A stretch of DNA of 5,339 bases. Origin: Candidatus Solibacter sp. Its GTDB lineage: Bacteria; Acidobacteriota; Terriglobia; Bryobacterales; Bryobacteraceae. The stretch is from the NCBI GenBank assembly GCA_017883355.1, contig JADGNS010000419.1, positions 1 through 5,339 on the forward strand. The letters run 5' to 3'. Positions 1 to 5,339 of this stretch are shown in pieces. How positions within the stretch are numbered: position 1 is the stretch's first letter; every line of letters starts with the position of its first letter. Under the pieces are notes generated by a model that saw only the letters and a list, made by a program, of their open reading frames with translations, had not been told where the DNA came from and did not search any database. Made by a program: the position numbers and the translations under genes.

Positions 1-2806
1 TTTTCTCACCATTCTGCTGTCCGTAAGCTGCCAAAGCGACCGGGATAAATCCATCAAGGCGGAACTCGAATCGCTGCGCAATTGCGCCCAGATGATCGAC
101 TCGGGAATTCGCCCTATCGCGACCACGCGCGAATTACGCTTCCAGGGCAAGGTCGAAAACGGTACCGCTGTCTGCCGCGGCGGCGATGTAGCAGCGCAGT
201 TCCGCGCCACGCCCTGGGTGGATTGGGCCAATTACTGGGGCGCCGGCGACGCCAGATCCAAAGCACCCGAATTCGTCAAACAGGCCAACCATCTGGGCCC
301 TACCGGACGCGGCATCGATGGCGCGCTGCTCGATCTCGAATACCAACGCATCGAGCTCATCAAGTTCAACCTCTTCGATAACAACAAGACCTACCAGCAG
401 TACGTCACGGGCCGCAAGGGCGTGCCCGGTCCGGCGCTCAAGGTCTGGGCGGAACTGCGCCTGCCCCCCGCGCATCCGAATTTCCGCGACGTGGGCGGCA
501 CGGGCGATCAGGTGTGCAAGGGCGAACTGATTCGCGCCCGCACCCTCACCGGCATCTGCAACGACATACGCAATCCGCTGATGGGGTCCACCGGCCAGCT
601 CTTCGCGCGCAATGCCGAATTCGATACGCTCTTCCCGGATTTGGGCCGCACCCAGCTCACCCGCAACCGCCACGGCGACCGTCTCGCGCTGCTCAAGCCG
701 GACCCGCAGGCGATCTCGCGCAAACTCTTCACCCGCGCGCAATCCAATTCCGCGGCGTGCAACGAGGGCTACGGCCTGCCCGGTTTCTCCAAGGATGCCA
801 ACTGCGATTACAAGAAGGCGCCCTTCTTCAACGTCCTCGCCGCCTTCTGGATTCAGTTCATGACGCATGACTGGTTCAGCCATCTCGACGAAGGCCACAA
901 CGCCAAAGAGTTCATGAGCGTGGGCTGCAGCGAGGCGGACCAGAAGCTGGGCTGCCGCCCCGGCGACCGCATCGACAAGGCGCTGGTCTCTGAATCCGGC
1001 GAGCCCGGCAAGTTCACCCATGACGGCAAGGAATATCTGGAGCGCGCGCCCAAGACCTTCGCCAACAATGTGACCGCGTGGTGGGATGCCTCGCAGATCT
1101 ATGGCTACGACGAGCGCTCCCGCAAGCGCGTCAAACGCGACCCCGCGGACCGCGCCCGGCTCCTCATGCCCAACGCCCTGCTGCCCGCCTTCGAACCCGC
1201 CGACCCCATCAACCCCGAGTGGGCCGGGCAGGAAGCCACCGCCTTCCCCGATAACTGGACCATCGGCATCAGCTTCTACACCAACCTGTTCGCCCGCGAG
1301 CACAATGCCTTCGTCGATGAGTTCCGCAGGGTTTCCGTGCAGACTCCCGAAGCCGATTCCGGCCTGCGCAATCCGGCCAGGCCCACTGCCGTCGTCCGCT
1401 ACAAGGACGTCACGCCCGACGAACTCTTCGAGGCGGGCCGCCTGGTGGTGGCCGCTGAGATCGCCAAGATCCACACCACCGAGTGGACCCCGCAACTGCT
1501 CTATGACGAGCCCCTCTACCGCGGCATGAACGCCAACTGGAGCGGGCTGCTCGGCGGGCCGCTCGGCGACAGCAAAGCCGTGGCCGACGCGCTGGCGCAG
1601 ATCGTCACCCAGGATTTCGGCAAATCCACCGACGTCAAGAAGTCCGGCCAGTGGTATTCCGTTTTCGCCTCCGGCCCCGGCATTTTCGGCCTGGGCAGCC
1701 AGGTCTATGCCGACGACCCCGTGTTCGCCCTCCTCGACAAAAACAAGAAGGACATCTGGGACATCCGCAATCCGGACCACGTCAACGGCGGCGTGAATCA
1801 CTTCGGGTCGCCGTTCAACTTCCCCGAGGAGTTCATTACCGTCTACCGCCTGCACGCGCTGGTGCCCGACCTGATCGAATACCGCGACCTGCGGAAGGAT
1901 GCCAACCAGATTCAGAACAAGATTCCCGTCATCGAGACCTTCCGCGGCAAGGCCACCGACGTCATGCGCTCGCGCGGCCTGGGCAACTGGGCGCTCAGCA
2001 TGGGGCGCCAGCGCCTGGGATTGCTGGCCCTGCAAAATCATCCGCGCTTCCTGCAAAACGTCAAGATGGGACGGCTGGAGAGTGCCACCCAGCAGATCGA
2101 TGTGGCCGCGCTCGATTTAATCCGCGACCGCGAGCGCGGCGTGCCGCGCTTCAACGAATTCCGCCGCCAGTACGGCCTGCGCCAGTTGAGCGGCTTCGAC
2201 GATTTCATCGACGCGCACGCCCCCACCCAGGACCAGAAGGACCTGGTGAAGCTCCTGCGCGAGGTCTACGGGCAGCACACCTGCGACGCCACCAAGGTCA
2301 TCACCGATGCCCAGCTCGATGCCGGCAAGAAGCCCATCAACGATTGCCTGGGCCACGCCAACGGCAGCATGGTGGACAACGTGGAGGACGTCGATACGGT
2401 GGTCGGCTGGCTGGCCGAAACTACGCGCCCGCATGGGTATGCCATCTCCGAGACGCAGTTCGTGGTGTTCATTCTCAACGCCTCGCGCCGTCTCTTCAGC
2501 GACCGCTTCTTTACTTCGAGTTTCCGCCCGGAGTTTTACACCACGCTCGGCCTGGACTGGGTGAAGAACAACGGCCCCGGTCCCGTGCAGATGGAGGAAG
2601 GCACGCCCAACGGCCATCGCCAGCAGGTGTTGCCGTTGAAGCGCGTGCTGCTGCGGACGATGCCGGAACTGGCGCCGGAACTTCAGCACGTAGTCAACGC
2701 CTTCGACCCCTGGGCGCGCGACCGCGGCGAGTATTATTCGCTGGATTGGAAACCGCGCCAGGGCGCCGAATCCGACGAGGCATTCAAAGACAGCGCGAAG
2801 AAGTGA
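1..2806 (+). CDS. Exported haem peroxidase-superfamily enzyme, fatty-acid alpha-dioxygenase-like (5' end outside window)
   Basis: The reading frame is open to the left edge (first full codon at base 2), so the start lies upstream; ATG at 92 is internal. Visible length is 934 residues, against about 620-640 for plant alpha-dioxygenases. Numbering from Met92, the catalytic domain spans about 148-840. The distal haem motif WIQFMTHDW contains His259 (bases 866-868) with Gln four residues before it. TAWWDAS (328-334) matches the family calcium loop, and REHN is at 402-405. IAKIHTTEW and the later GMNANWSGLLG resemble alpha-dioxygenases. VYRLHALVPD supplies Tyr585 and proximal His588, the Tyr-x-x-His arrangement of cyclooxygenases and alpha-dioxygenases. 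ASRRLFSDRFFT (797-808) covers the area where the plant enzyme binds the fatty-acid carboxylate by Arg. The Arg-x-x-Glu expected before REHN in true peroxidases is not seen. The likely reaction is oxygenation of fatty acids at the alpha carbon; substrate and product are inferred. Residues 1-147 match no domain I know. A plain peroxidase is the alternative. Confidence 0.88.
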   Translation, partial: FLTILLSVSCQSDRDKSIKAELESLRNCAQMIDSGIRPIATTRELRFQGKVENGTAVCRGGDVAAQFRATPWVDWANYWGAGDARSKAPEFVKQANHLGPTGRGIDGALLDLEYQRIELIKFNLFDNNKTYQQYVTGRKGVPGPALKVWAELRLPPAHPNFRDVGGTGDQVCKGELIRARTLTGICNDIRNPLMGSTGQLFARNAEFDTLFPDLGRTQLTRNRHGDRLALLKPDPQAISRKLFTRAQSNSAACNEGYGLPGFSKDANCDYKKAPFFNVLAAFWIQFMTHDWFSHLDEGHNAKEFMSVGCSEADQKLGCRPGDRIDKALVSESGEPGKFTHDGKEYLERAPKTFANNVTAWWDASQIYGYDERSRKRVKRDPADRARLLMPNALLPAFEPADPINPEWAGQEATAFPDNWTIGISFYTNLFAREHNAFVDEFRRVSVQTPEADSGLRNPARPTAVVRYKDVTPDELFEAGRLVVAAEIAKIHTTEWTPQLLYDEPLYRGMNANWSGLLGGPLGDSKAVADALAQIVTQDFGKSTDVKKSGQWYSVFASGPGIFGLGSQVYADDPVFALLDKNKKDIWDIRNPDHVNGGVNHFGSPFNFPEEFITVYRLHALVPDLIEYRDLRKDANQIQNKIPVIETFRGKATDVMRSRGLGNWALSMGRQRLGLLALQNHPRFLQNVKMGRLESATQQIDVAALDLIRDRERGVPRFNEFRRQYGLRQLSGFDDFIDAHAPTQDQKDLVKLLREVYGQHTCDATKVITDAQLDAGKKPINDCLGHANGSMVDNVEDVDTVVGWLAETTRPHGYAISETQFVVFILNASRRLFSDRFFTSSFRPEFYTTLGLDWVKNNGPGPVQMEEGTPNGHRQQVLPLKRVLLRTMPELAPELQHVVNAFDPWARDRGEYYSLDWKPRQGAESDEAFKDSAKK
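2..31 (+). other. Partial lipoprotein-type signal peptide of the haem enzyme
   Basis: The first ten visible codons read FLTILLSVSC, followed by QSDRDKS. A hydrophobic stretch ending in Leu-Ser-Val-Ser-Cys and then a polar, charged segment fits the general bacterial lipoprotein processing pattern, with Cys at bases 29-31 as the lipid-modified residue, although -3 Ser is not the favoured Leu. The charged n-region would lie just upstream of the window. The ten further cysteines in the protein agree with export and disulfide formation. An ordinary type I signal peptide is the alternative. Confidence 0.55.
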
Positions 2807-2812
2807 CCGGTT

Positions 2813-3058
2813 TCAGGATGCCTTCTTGAGCATGGCGCGCTCCAGCGCCTTAGGAACTTCGATTGCGACGAAGCGGCTGGCAGCGTACAGGTAGTCTTCG
2901 CCGCTCTCGTCAACGATTCGAAGGTCCCCATCCTGGGCCGCGTCGAAGTCCGGAACAACCGCGTAAATCTTGTGCAGTTCCAGTGACGCCGAATAATCGG
3001 AGTTGTCTATGCAAACCACAAATCGTGGAGTTGAATCCTTGCGTCGCATTCCTCGCAT
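2813..3058 (-). CDS. Small conserved hypothetical protein, second gene of a coupled pair
   Basis: The 81-residue product begins at ATG 3058-3056. This start is chosen over TTG at 3061 because its A is also the last base of the upstream gene's TGA stop (TGATG), a typical translational coupling; a further ATG at 3049 is possible. The body contains RFVVCIDNSDYSASLELHK, then a predicted strand-rich middle, the motif VDESGEDYLYAASRF at 49-63, and a Val-Pro-rich helix-forming tail. I recall similar short proteins with FVVC...DESGEDYLY as uncharacterised proteins in several phyla; this is memory, not a search. No signal peptide or membrane segment is seen. The stop lies six bases from the stop of the convergent haem enzyme gene. 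The function is unknown. Confidence 0.75.
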   Translation of the reverse strand: MRGMRRKDSTPRFVVCIDNSDYSASLELHKIYAVVPDFDAAQDGDLRIVDESGEDYLYAASRFVAIEVPKALERAMLKKAS

Positions 3059-3249
3059 CAATCCAGGTACCGCTTTCGTTTGATGTCCTTTTTACCAATA
3101 CCATGAGCTTCGTACCAGTGCAATTCCGCCAGCCGAATTCTACCGCTTTGAAGCCGCACGCGAGCGACCCCTTTCAGCTTTCGCCACCGGGCGGGACCGT
3201 AGACCTTGTTGAGCCTTGTCCGGTCGCGGATTGACTTTTCGAAATTCAT
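3058..3249 (-). CDS. Small very basic conserved hypothetical protein, first gene of a coupled pair
   Basis: The 63-residue product starts at ATG 3249-3247. An in-frame TAG nine bases upstream rules out a longer protein, and no clear Shine-Dalgarno sequence is visible. It has 19 Lys/Arg against 6 Asp/Glu. Notable motifs are RLNKVYGPARWRKLKG (12-27) and AELHWYEAHGIGKKDIKRKR (41-60), the latter rich in aromatic and basic residues. I remember close relatives annotated only as hypothetical proteins. The charge suggests nucleic-acid or other polyanion binding, but no known fold is recognised. The stop overlaps the start of the downstream 81-residue gene by one base, so the two are probably translated together. 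Bases 3001-3120, across the junction, have about 46% GC against about 68% in a sampled part of the haem enzyme gene. Confidence 0.75.
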   Translation of the reverse strand: MNFEKSIRDRTRLNKVYGPARWRKLKGVARVRLQSGRIRLAELHWYEAHGIGKKDIKRKRYLD

Positions 3250-3313
3250 CGTGTACTAGTGACCGTTAGATTGTCTTGCGTCGGGGTGTGGGAGATTGTA
3301 CACTTCCAGAATC
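3250..3313. promoter_or_regulatory. Divergent intergenic region with candidate -10 and short palindromes
   Basis: This 64-base gap separates the start of the minus-strand pair from the start of the secreted protein gene at 3314 and must hold promoters for at least one of them. On the minus strand TACAAT (3300-3295) differs from the consensus -10 by one base and would give a leader of about 40 bases for the pair; no good -35 is seen. TGTACA (3297-3302) is a perfect palindrome overlapping that hexamer, and GTGTAC at 3251-3256 is the inverted counterpart of GTACAC at 3298-3303. A possible operator pair is speculative. Confidence 0.25.
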
Positions 3314-4111
3314 ATGTTACGTCCACGTACGCTTGCGGCTGCCCTGGCCGTTTTCACGGTTTGCCTGGCACAAACCGTCCTGACCAATGACGCCATTTTG
3401 AAAATGGCGAAGGCGGGTTTGGGCGAGGAGATTCTGCTCTCCACCATTAAGGCTCAACCGGGGCGCTACACCACCGCTCCCGACGACCTGATTGCATTGA
3501 AAGGCGCGGGCGTCAGCGACAAGGTGATTGCCGCCATGATGGAGAAGGCGGCTGCGGGCGCGAGCGCGTCCATGCCGGTGGGGGCGGCCGGGAACCCCTT
3601 GGCCGCCGCTCCGAAGGCGGCGCCGGGGCCGGTGAACGAAGTCGGCGTGTACTACCTGAAGAACGACGCGTGGGCCGACCTCGCGCCGGAGGTGGTCAAC
3701 TTCAAGACCGGCGGCGTGCTCAAGACGATCGGCACGGTGGGCATCGTGAAGGGTGACGTCAACGGACACGTGAACGGCGACCACAGCAAGACCGCACTGA
3801 AATCGCCGGTGAACATCCTGGTGTATACGCCGGAAGGCGTGGCGATCACGGAGTATCAACTCCTCCGACTGCGCGAGGCCAAGGATTCGCGGGAGTTTCG
3901 CACCGTGACAGGCGGAGTGATGCACGTTTCCGGCGGCGCCACGCGCGATCTGGTTCCGTTCGAAAGTAAGAAGACGGCGCCGCGAACCTACGAGGTCGTG
4001 CTGCCCAACCTGGGCTCGGGCGATTACGGCCTGCTGCCTCCCGCGGGCGGCGACTCCACTTCCAGTTCCGGACGCATCGGCAAGATCTACTCCTTCCGCC
4101 TCATCGAGTGA
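3314..4111 (+). CDS. Secreted protein with duplicated helical motif and beta-rich C-terminal domain
   Basis: The 265-residue product starts at ATG 3314. TTG at 3296 in the same frame would put six extra residues before the signal peptide and is less likely. Residues 1-19 form a signal peptide with Arg3 and Arg5, a hydrophobic core, and probable cleavage after CLA before QTV. Residues 23-78 hold a helical unit beginning LTNDAILKMAKAGL, with a second copy of the pattern at 57-76 (DDLIALKGAGVSDKVIAAMM). An Ala/Pro/Gly-rich linker follows at about 79-107. The C-terminal part (108-265) looks beta-rich, with GVYYLKNDAWADL, PEVVNFKTGGVLK, GIVKGDVNGH and DYGLLPP, and ends in GKIYSFRLIE. I associate this architecture with uncharacterised Acidobacteriota proteins, from memory. 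It is probably periplasmic or surface located; no catalytic motif is seen. The Shine-Dalgarno sequence is weak (GGGAG lies 19 bases upstream). Confidence 0.85.
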   Translation: MLRPRTLAAALAVFTVCLAQTVLTNDAILKMAKAGLGEEILLSTIKAQPGRYTTAPDDLIALKGAGVSDKVIAAMMEKAAAGASASMPVGAAGNPLAAAPKAAPGPVNEVGVYYLKNDAWADLAPEVVNFKTGGVLKTIGTVGIVKGDVNGHVNGDHSKTALKSPVNILVYTPEGVAITEYQLLRLREAKDSREFRTVTGGVMHVSGGATRDLVPFESKKTAPRTYEVVLPNLGSGDYGLLPPAGGDSTSSSGRIGKIYSFRLIE

Positions 4112-4121
4112 CCGCGATCGT

Positions 4122-4535
4122 TCAGTGAACCGTGTACCGCGCCCGCAGCGCGAAAGGCGCGATCTCGATGTCGAAGTGGCTCCCGTCCGTGCGCGCCATC
4201 TCGTACGTGCCGCGCATCATGCCCGTCGTAGTCTTCAACGGGCACCACGACGAGTACTTGAACGACTCCCCCGGCGCCAGCACGGGCTGCTTGCCCACCA
4301 CCCCGGGACCTCTGACTTCTTCCGTCTGGTCCGCCGCATCCGTGATCACCCAGTGCCGGCCGAGAAGTTGGACCGTGCTGGTGCTCTGGTTGGTAATCCG
4401 CACCGTGTATTGGAAAACCCATTCGCCTTCCAGCGGCCGTGAGTTCTCCGGCGAGTAGCTCGCCATCACCTCGACGCGAATATCGTCGGTGACGGCTTCC
4501 GACAACGGAGCGGAGTCCGAACCCAAATCAGGCAT
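4122..4535 (-). CDS. apaG: ApaG family protein (DUF525, fibronectin-III-like fold)
   Basis: The 137-residue product matches ApaG along its length (E. coli ApaG has about 125 residues). Residues 18-30 begin the family core. FQYTVRITNQS (41-51) leads into the strands, GRHWVITDA is at 59-67, and the signature EVRGPGVVGKQP (73-84) is the glycine-rich loop proposed to bind phosphate groups. LAPGESFKYSSWCPL and TGMMRGTYEM follow, then the closing FDIEIAPFAL strand. The first 17 residues are an acidic, probably disordered tail. ATG 4535 is the first start after an in-frame TGA; GGA five to seven bases upstream is a weak ribosome site. The gene name is old and the molecular role is unsettled; links to Co2+/Mg2+ resistance and diadenosine polyphosphates come from enteric bacteria. 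Here it stands alone, without rsmA or apaH beside it, and converges on the secreted protein gene with a 10-base gap. Confidence 0.94.
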   Translation of the reverse strand: MPDLGSDSAPLSEAVTDDIRVEVMASYSPENSRPLEGEWVFQYTVRITNQSTSTVQLLGRHWVITDAADQTEEVRGPGVVGKQPVLAPGESFKYSSWCPLKTTTGMMRGTYEMARTDGSHFDIEIAPFALRARYTVH

Positions 4536-4632
4536 AGTGTTCCATCATCATATCAAGCTCGCCTCCCAGCCAAACCGGCCGCCCGCAGCGTTCTCACACC
4601 CGTCCACCAGCCTGTGATAGATTTAACAAATT
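4536..4632. promoter_or_regulatory. Divergent intergenic region between apaG and the Asp-box protein
   Basis: This 97-base gap must serve both outward-facing genes unless either is read from further away. On the plus strand TG-A-TAGATT (4615-4623) fits an extended -10; transcription would start near 4630, only a few bases before ATG 4633. On the minus strand TATGAT (4552-4547) differs from the consensus -10 by one base, with TTGGCT 15 bases upstream as a poor -35; its start would lie about five bases before the apaG ATG. The middle of the gap is GC-rich, and its plus-strand end (4614-4632) is AT-rich. No riboswitch or hairpin terminator is seen. Confidence 0.3.
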
Positions 4633-5339
4633 ATGCTCGCTTGTGCTTCGAGACGCAGTGTGTCGCCGTTGTGGATCGCCGCCGTAACCTGCCTGAGTAT
4701 CGCCGGCACGGTATGGGCGCAGGGACGTGGGCCGGTCGAGCCCCCGATTCCGCCGCCCAATCCCACCTCCGACCCGCTGTTGCGCGGGTTTGAATTCCGC
4801 TCGATCGGTCCCGCCACCATGATGGGCCGCATCGACGACATCGCCGGTGCCGAGAAGGACCCGATGCTCCTCTATGTCGGTTTTGCCACGGGCGGACTGT
4901 GGAAGTCGATCGATGGCGGCAATCACTGGAAGTCGCAATTCGACAACATGGCCAACGAGTCGGTCGGCGCCATCGCCATCGCCCCATCGGATTCCAACGT
5001 CGTCTACATCGGCACCGGCGAGTCCAACAACCGGCAGAGTTCTTCCATTGGCGACGGCGTCTGGGGCACCACCGATGGCGGCAAGACGTGGAACCATCTC
5101 GGTCTGGAAGATACCCAGTCGATTGGCCGCATCGTAGTAGACCCCACGAATCCCAATATCGTCTACGTGGCGGCCATGGGCCATCTCTTCGGCCCCAGTG
5201 CGGAGCGCGGTCTCTTTAAATCGGTGGATGGCGGCAAGACCTGGAAGAAGTCCAAATACATCGACACCTATACCGGCTTCACCGACGTAGCCATCGATCC
5301 CGTAAGTCCCAAGGTCCTCTACGCCGCATCGTACCAGCG
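4633..5339 (+). CDS. Secreted Asp-box (BNR/sortilin-like) beta-propeller protein, 3' end outside window
   Basis: An open frame of 235 codons runs from ATG 4633 to the right edge without a stop. An in-frame TAA at 4624-4626 fixes ATG 4633 as the first possible start. Residues 1-30 are a signal peptide: RR at 7-8, a hydrophobic core, and VWA before QGRG as the cleavage site. A proline-rich segment (35-45) precedes FRSIGPATMMGR (55-66). Three Asp-boxes of the form S/T-x-D-G-G-x-x-W occur at 92-99, 146-153 and 197-204, spaced 54 and 51 residues apart, about one per propeller blade. Between them are AIAPSDSNVVYIGTGESNN, DTQSIGRIVVDPTNPNIVYV and AAMGHLFGPSAERGLF. This order matches large secreted proteins often labelled glycosyl hydrolase or sortilin-like, typically around 1,000 residues, so most of the gene is missing. 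The sialidase-type label reflects the Asp-box fold only; no catalytic residues can be judged here, and the substrate is unknown. Confidence 0.9.
   Translation, partial: MLACASRRSVSPLWIAAVTCLSIAGTVWAQGRGPVEPPIPPPNPTSDPLLRGFEFRSIGPATMMGRIDDIAGAEKDPMLLYVGFATGGLWKSIDGGNHWKSQFDNMANESVGAIAIAPSDSNVVYIGTGESNNRQSSSIGDGVWGTTDGGKTWNHLGLEDTQSIGRIVVDPTNPNIVYVAAMGHLFGPSAERGLFKSVDGGKTWKKSKYIDTYTGFTDVAIDPVSPKVLYAASYQ

Noticed and set aside
134..2056. A 640-codon open frame on the minus strand inside the haem enzyme gene
   Set aside because: Its product is a Gly/Ala/Val/Glu-rich sequence with no family motif, and it is opposite a frame with clear haem-enzyme motifs. Long antisense frames are common in high-GC genes.
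2117..2689. A 190-codon minus-strand frame near the 3' end of the haem enzyme gene
   Set aside because: It is opposite the conserved C-terminal motifs ISET and ASRRL..DRFFT, and its His/Val/Ala-rich product resembles no family.
1651..2829. A 392-codon plus-strand frame overlapping the end of the haem enzyme gene
   Set aside because: The product is dominated by Arg, Pro, Ala and Gln, typical of an out-of-frame reading of GC-rich coding DNA. The haem enzyme frame carries the proximal His and C-terminal motifs in the same stretch.
2834..2849. GGCGC-GCTCCA-GCGCC hairpin as a terminator for the haem enzyme gene
   Set aside because: The stem is only five base pairs, followed by just two T residues, and it lies inside the coding end of the 81-residue gene.
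2863..3234. A 123-codon plus-strand frame across the small minus-strand genes
   Set aside because: It shows no recognisable motif, while the minus strand holds two proteins with conserved-looking motifs joined by a coupled stop/start.
3317..3925. A 202-codon minus-strand frame opposite the secreted protein gene
   Set aside because: The plus-strand frame has a signal peptide, an internal repeat and patterned strands. The antisense product is rich in His/Arg/Val without a motif.
4594..5184. A 196-codon minus-strand frame opposite the Asp-box gene
   Set aside because: The plus strand in this region encodes a signal peptide and three regular Asp-boxes, so the minus frame is a shadow.
1..5339. 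CRISPR array, tRNA, rRNA, insertion sequence or integrase
   Set aside because: I saw no regularly spaced direct repeats, no structured RNA signature, and no transposase or integrase motif in any frame.

Overview
The window looks like a piece of a GC-rich bacterial chromosome, most probably from an Acidobacteriota (Solibacter/Bryobacter-like) species. That placement is inference. It rests on a secreted Asp-box propeller protein of a type abundant in that phylum, a signal-peptide protein with an LTND-type helical repeat that I associate with Acidobacteriota, and high GC coding sequence. No rRNA, tRNA, CRISPR array, insertion sequence or integrase is visible.

Layout. Bases 1-2806 (+) hold a large exported haem enzyme of the peroxidase-cyclooxygenase superfamily, closest by motif to fatty-acid alpha-dioxygenases. 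Its start lies upstream of the window, and the visible frame begins inside a lipoprotein-like signal peptide. Six bases beyond its stop, a two-gene minus-strand unit ends (3249-2813). It consists of a very basic 63-residue protein and an 81-residue protein joined by a TGATG stop/start overlap, in DNA of clearly lower GC. A short divergent gap (3250-3313) leads to a secreted 265-residue protein (3314-4111, +) with a duplicated helical motif and a beta-rich C-terminal domain. It converges, with a 10-base gap, on apaG (4535-4122, -). A 97-base divergent gap (4536-4632) then leads to a signal-peptide protein with three Asp-boxes (4633 onward, +), which runs off the right edge.

The genes alternate strand and do not form one operon or pathway. 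Three of the six proteins (haem enzyme, helical-repeat protein, propeller) appear to be exported, so the common theme is the cell envelope. The two small minus-strand genes are the only clear co-transcribed pair. The most notable item is the exported alpha-dioxygenase-like enzyme, which keeps the Tyr-x-x-His radical motif and adds a long N-terminal extension, ten cysteines besides the proposed lipid-anchor cysteine, and a cysteine-bounded insertion. I found no convincing new multi-gene system. There is no gene-free stretch longer than 97 bases.
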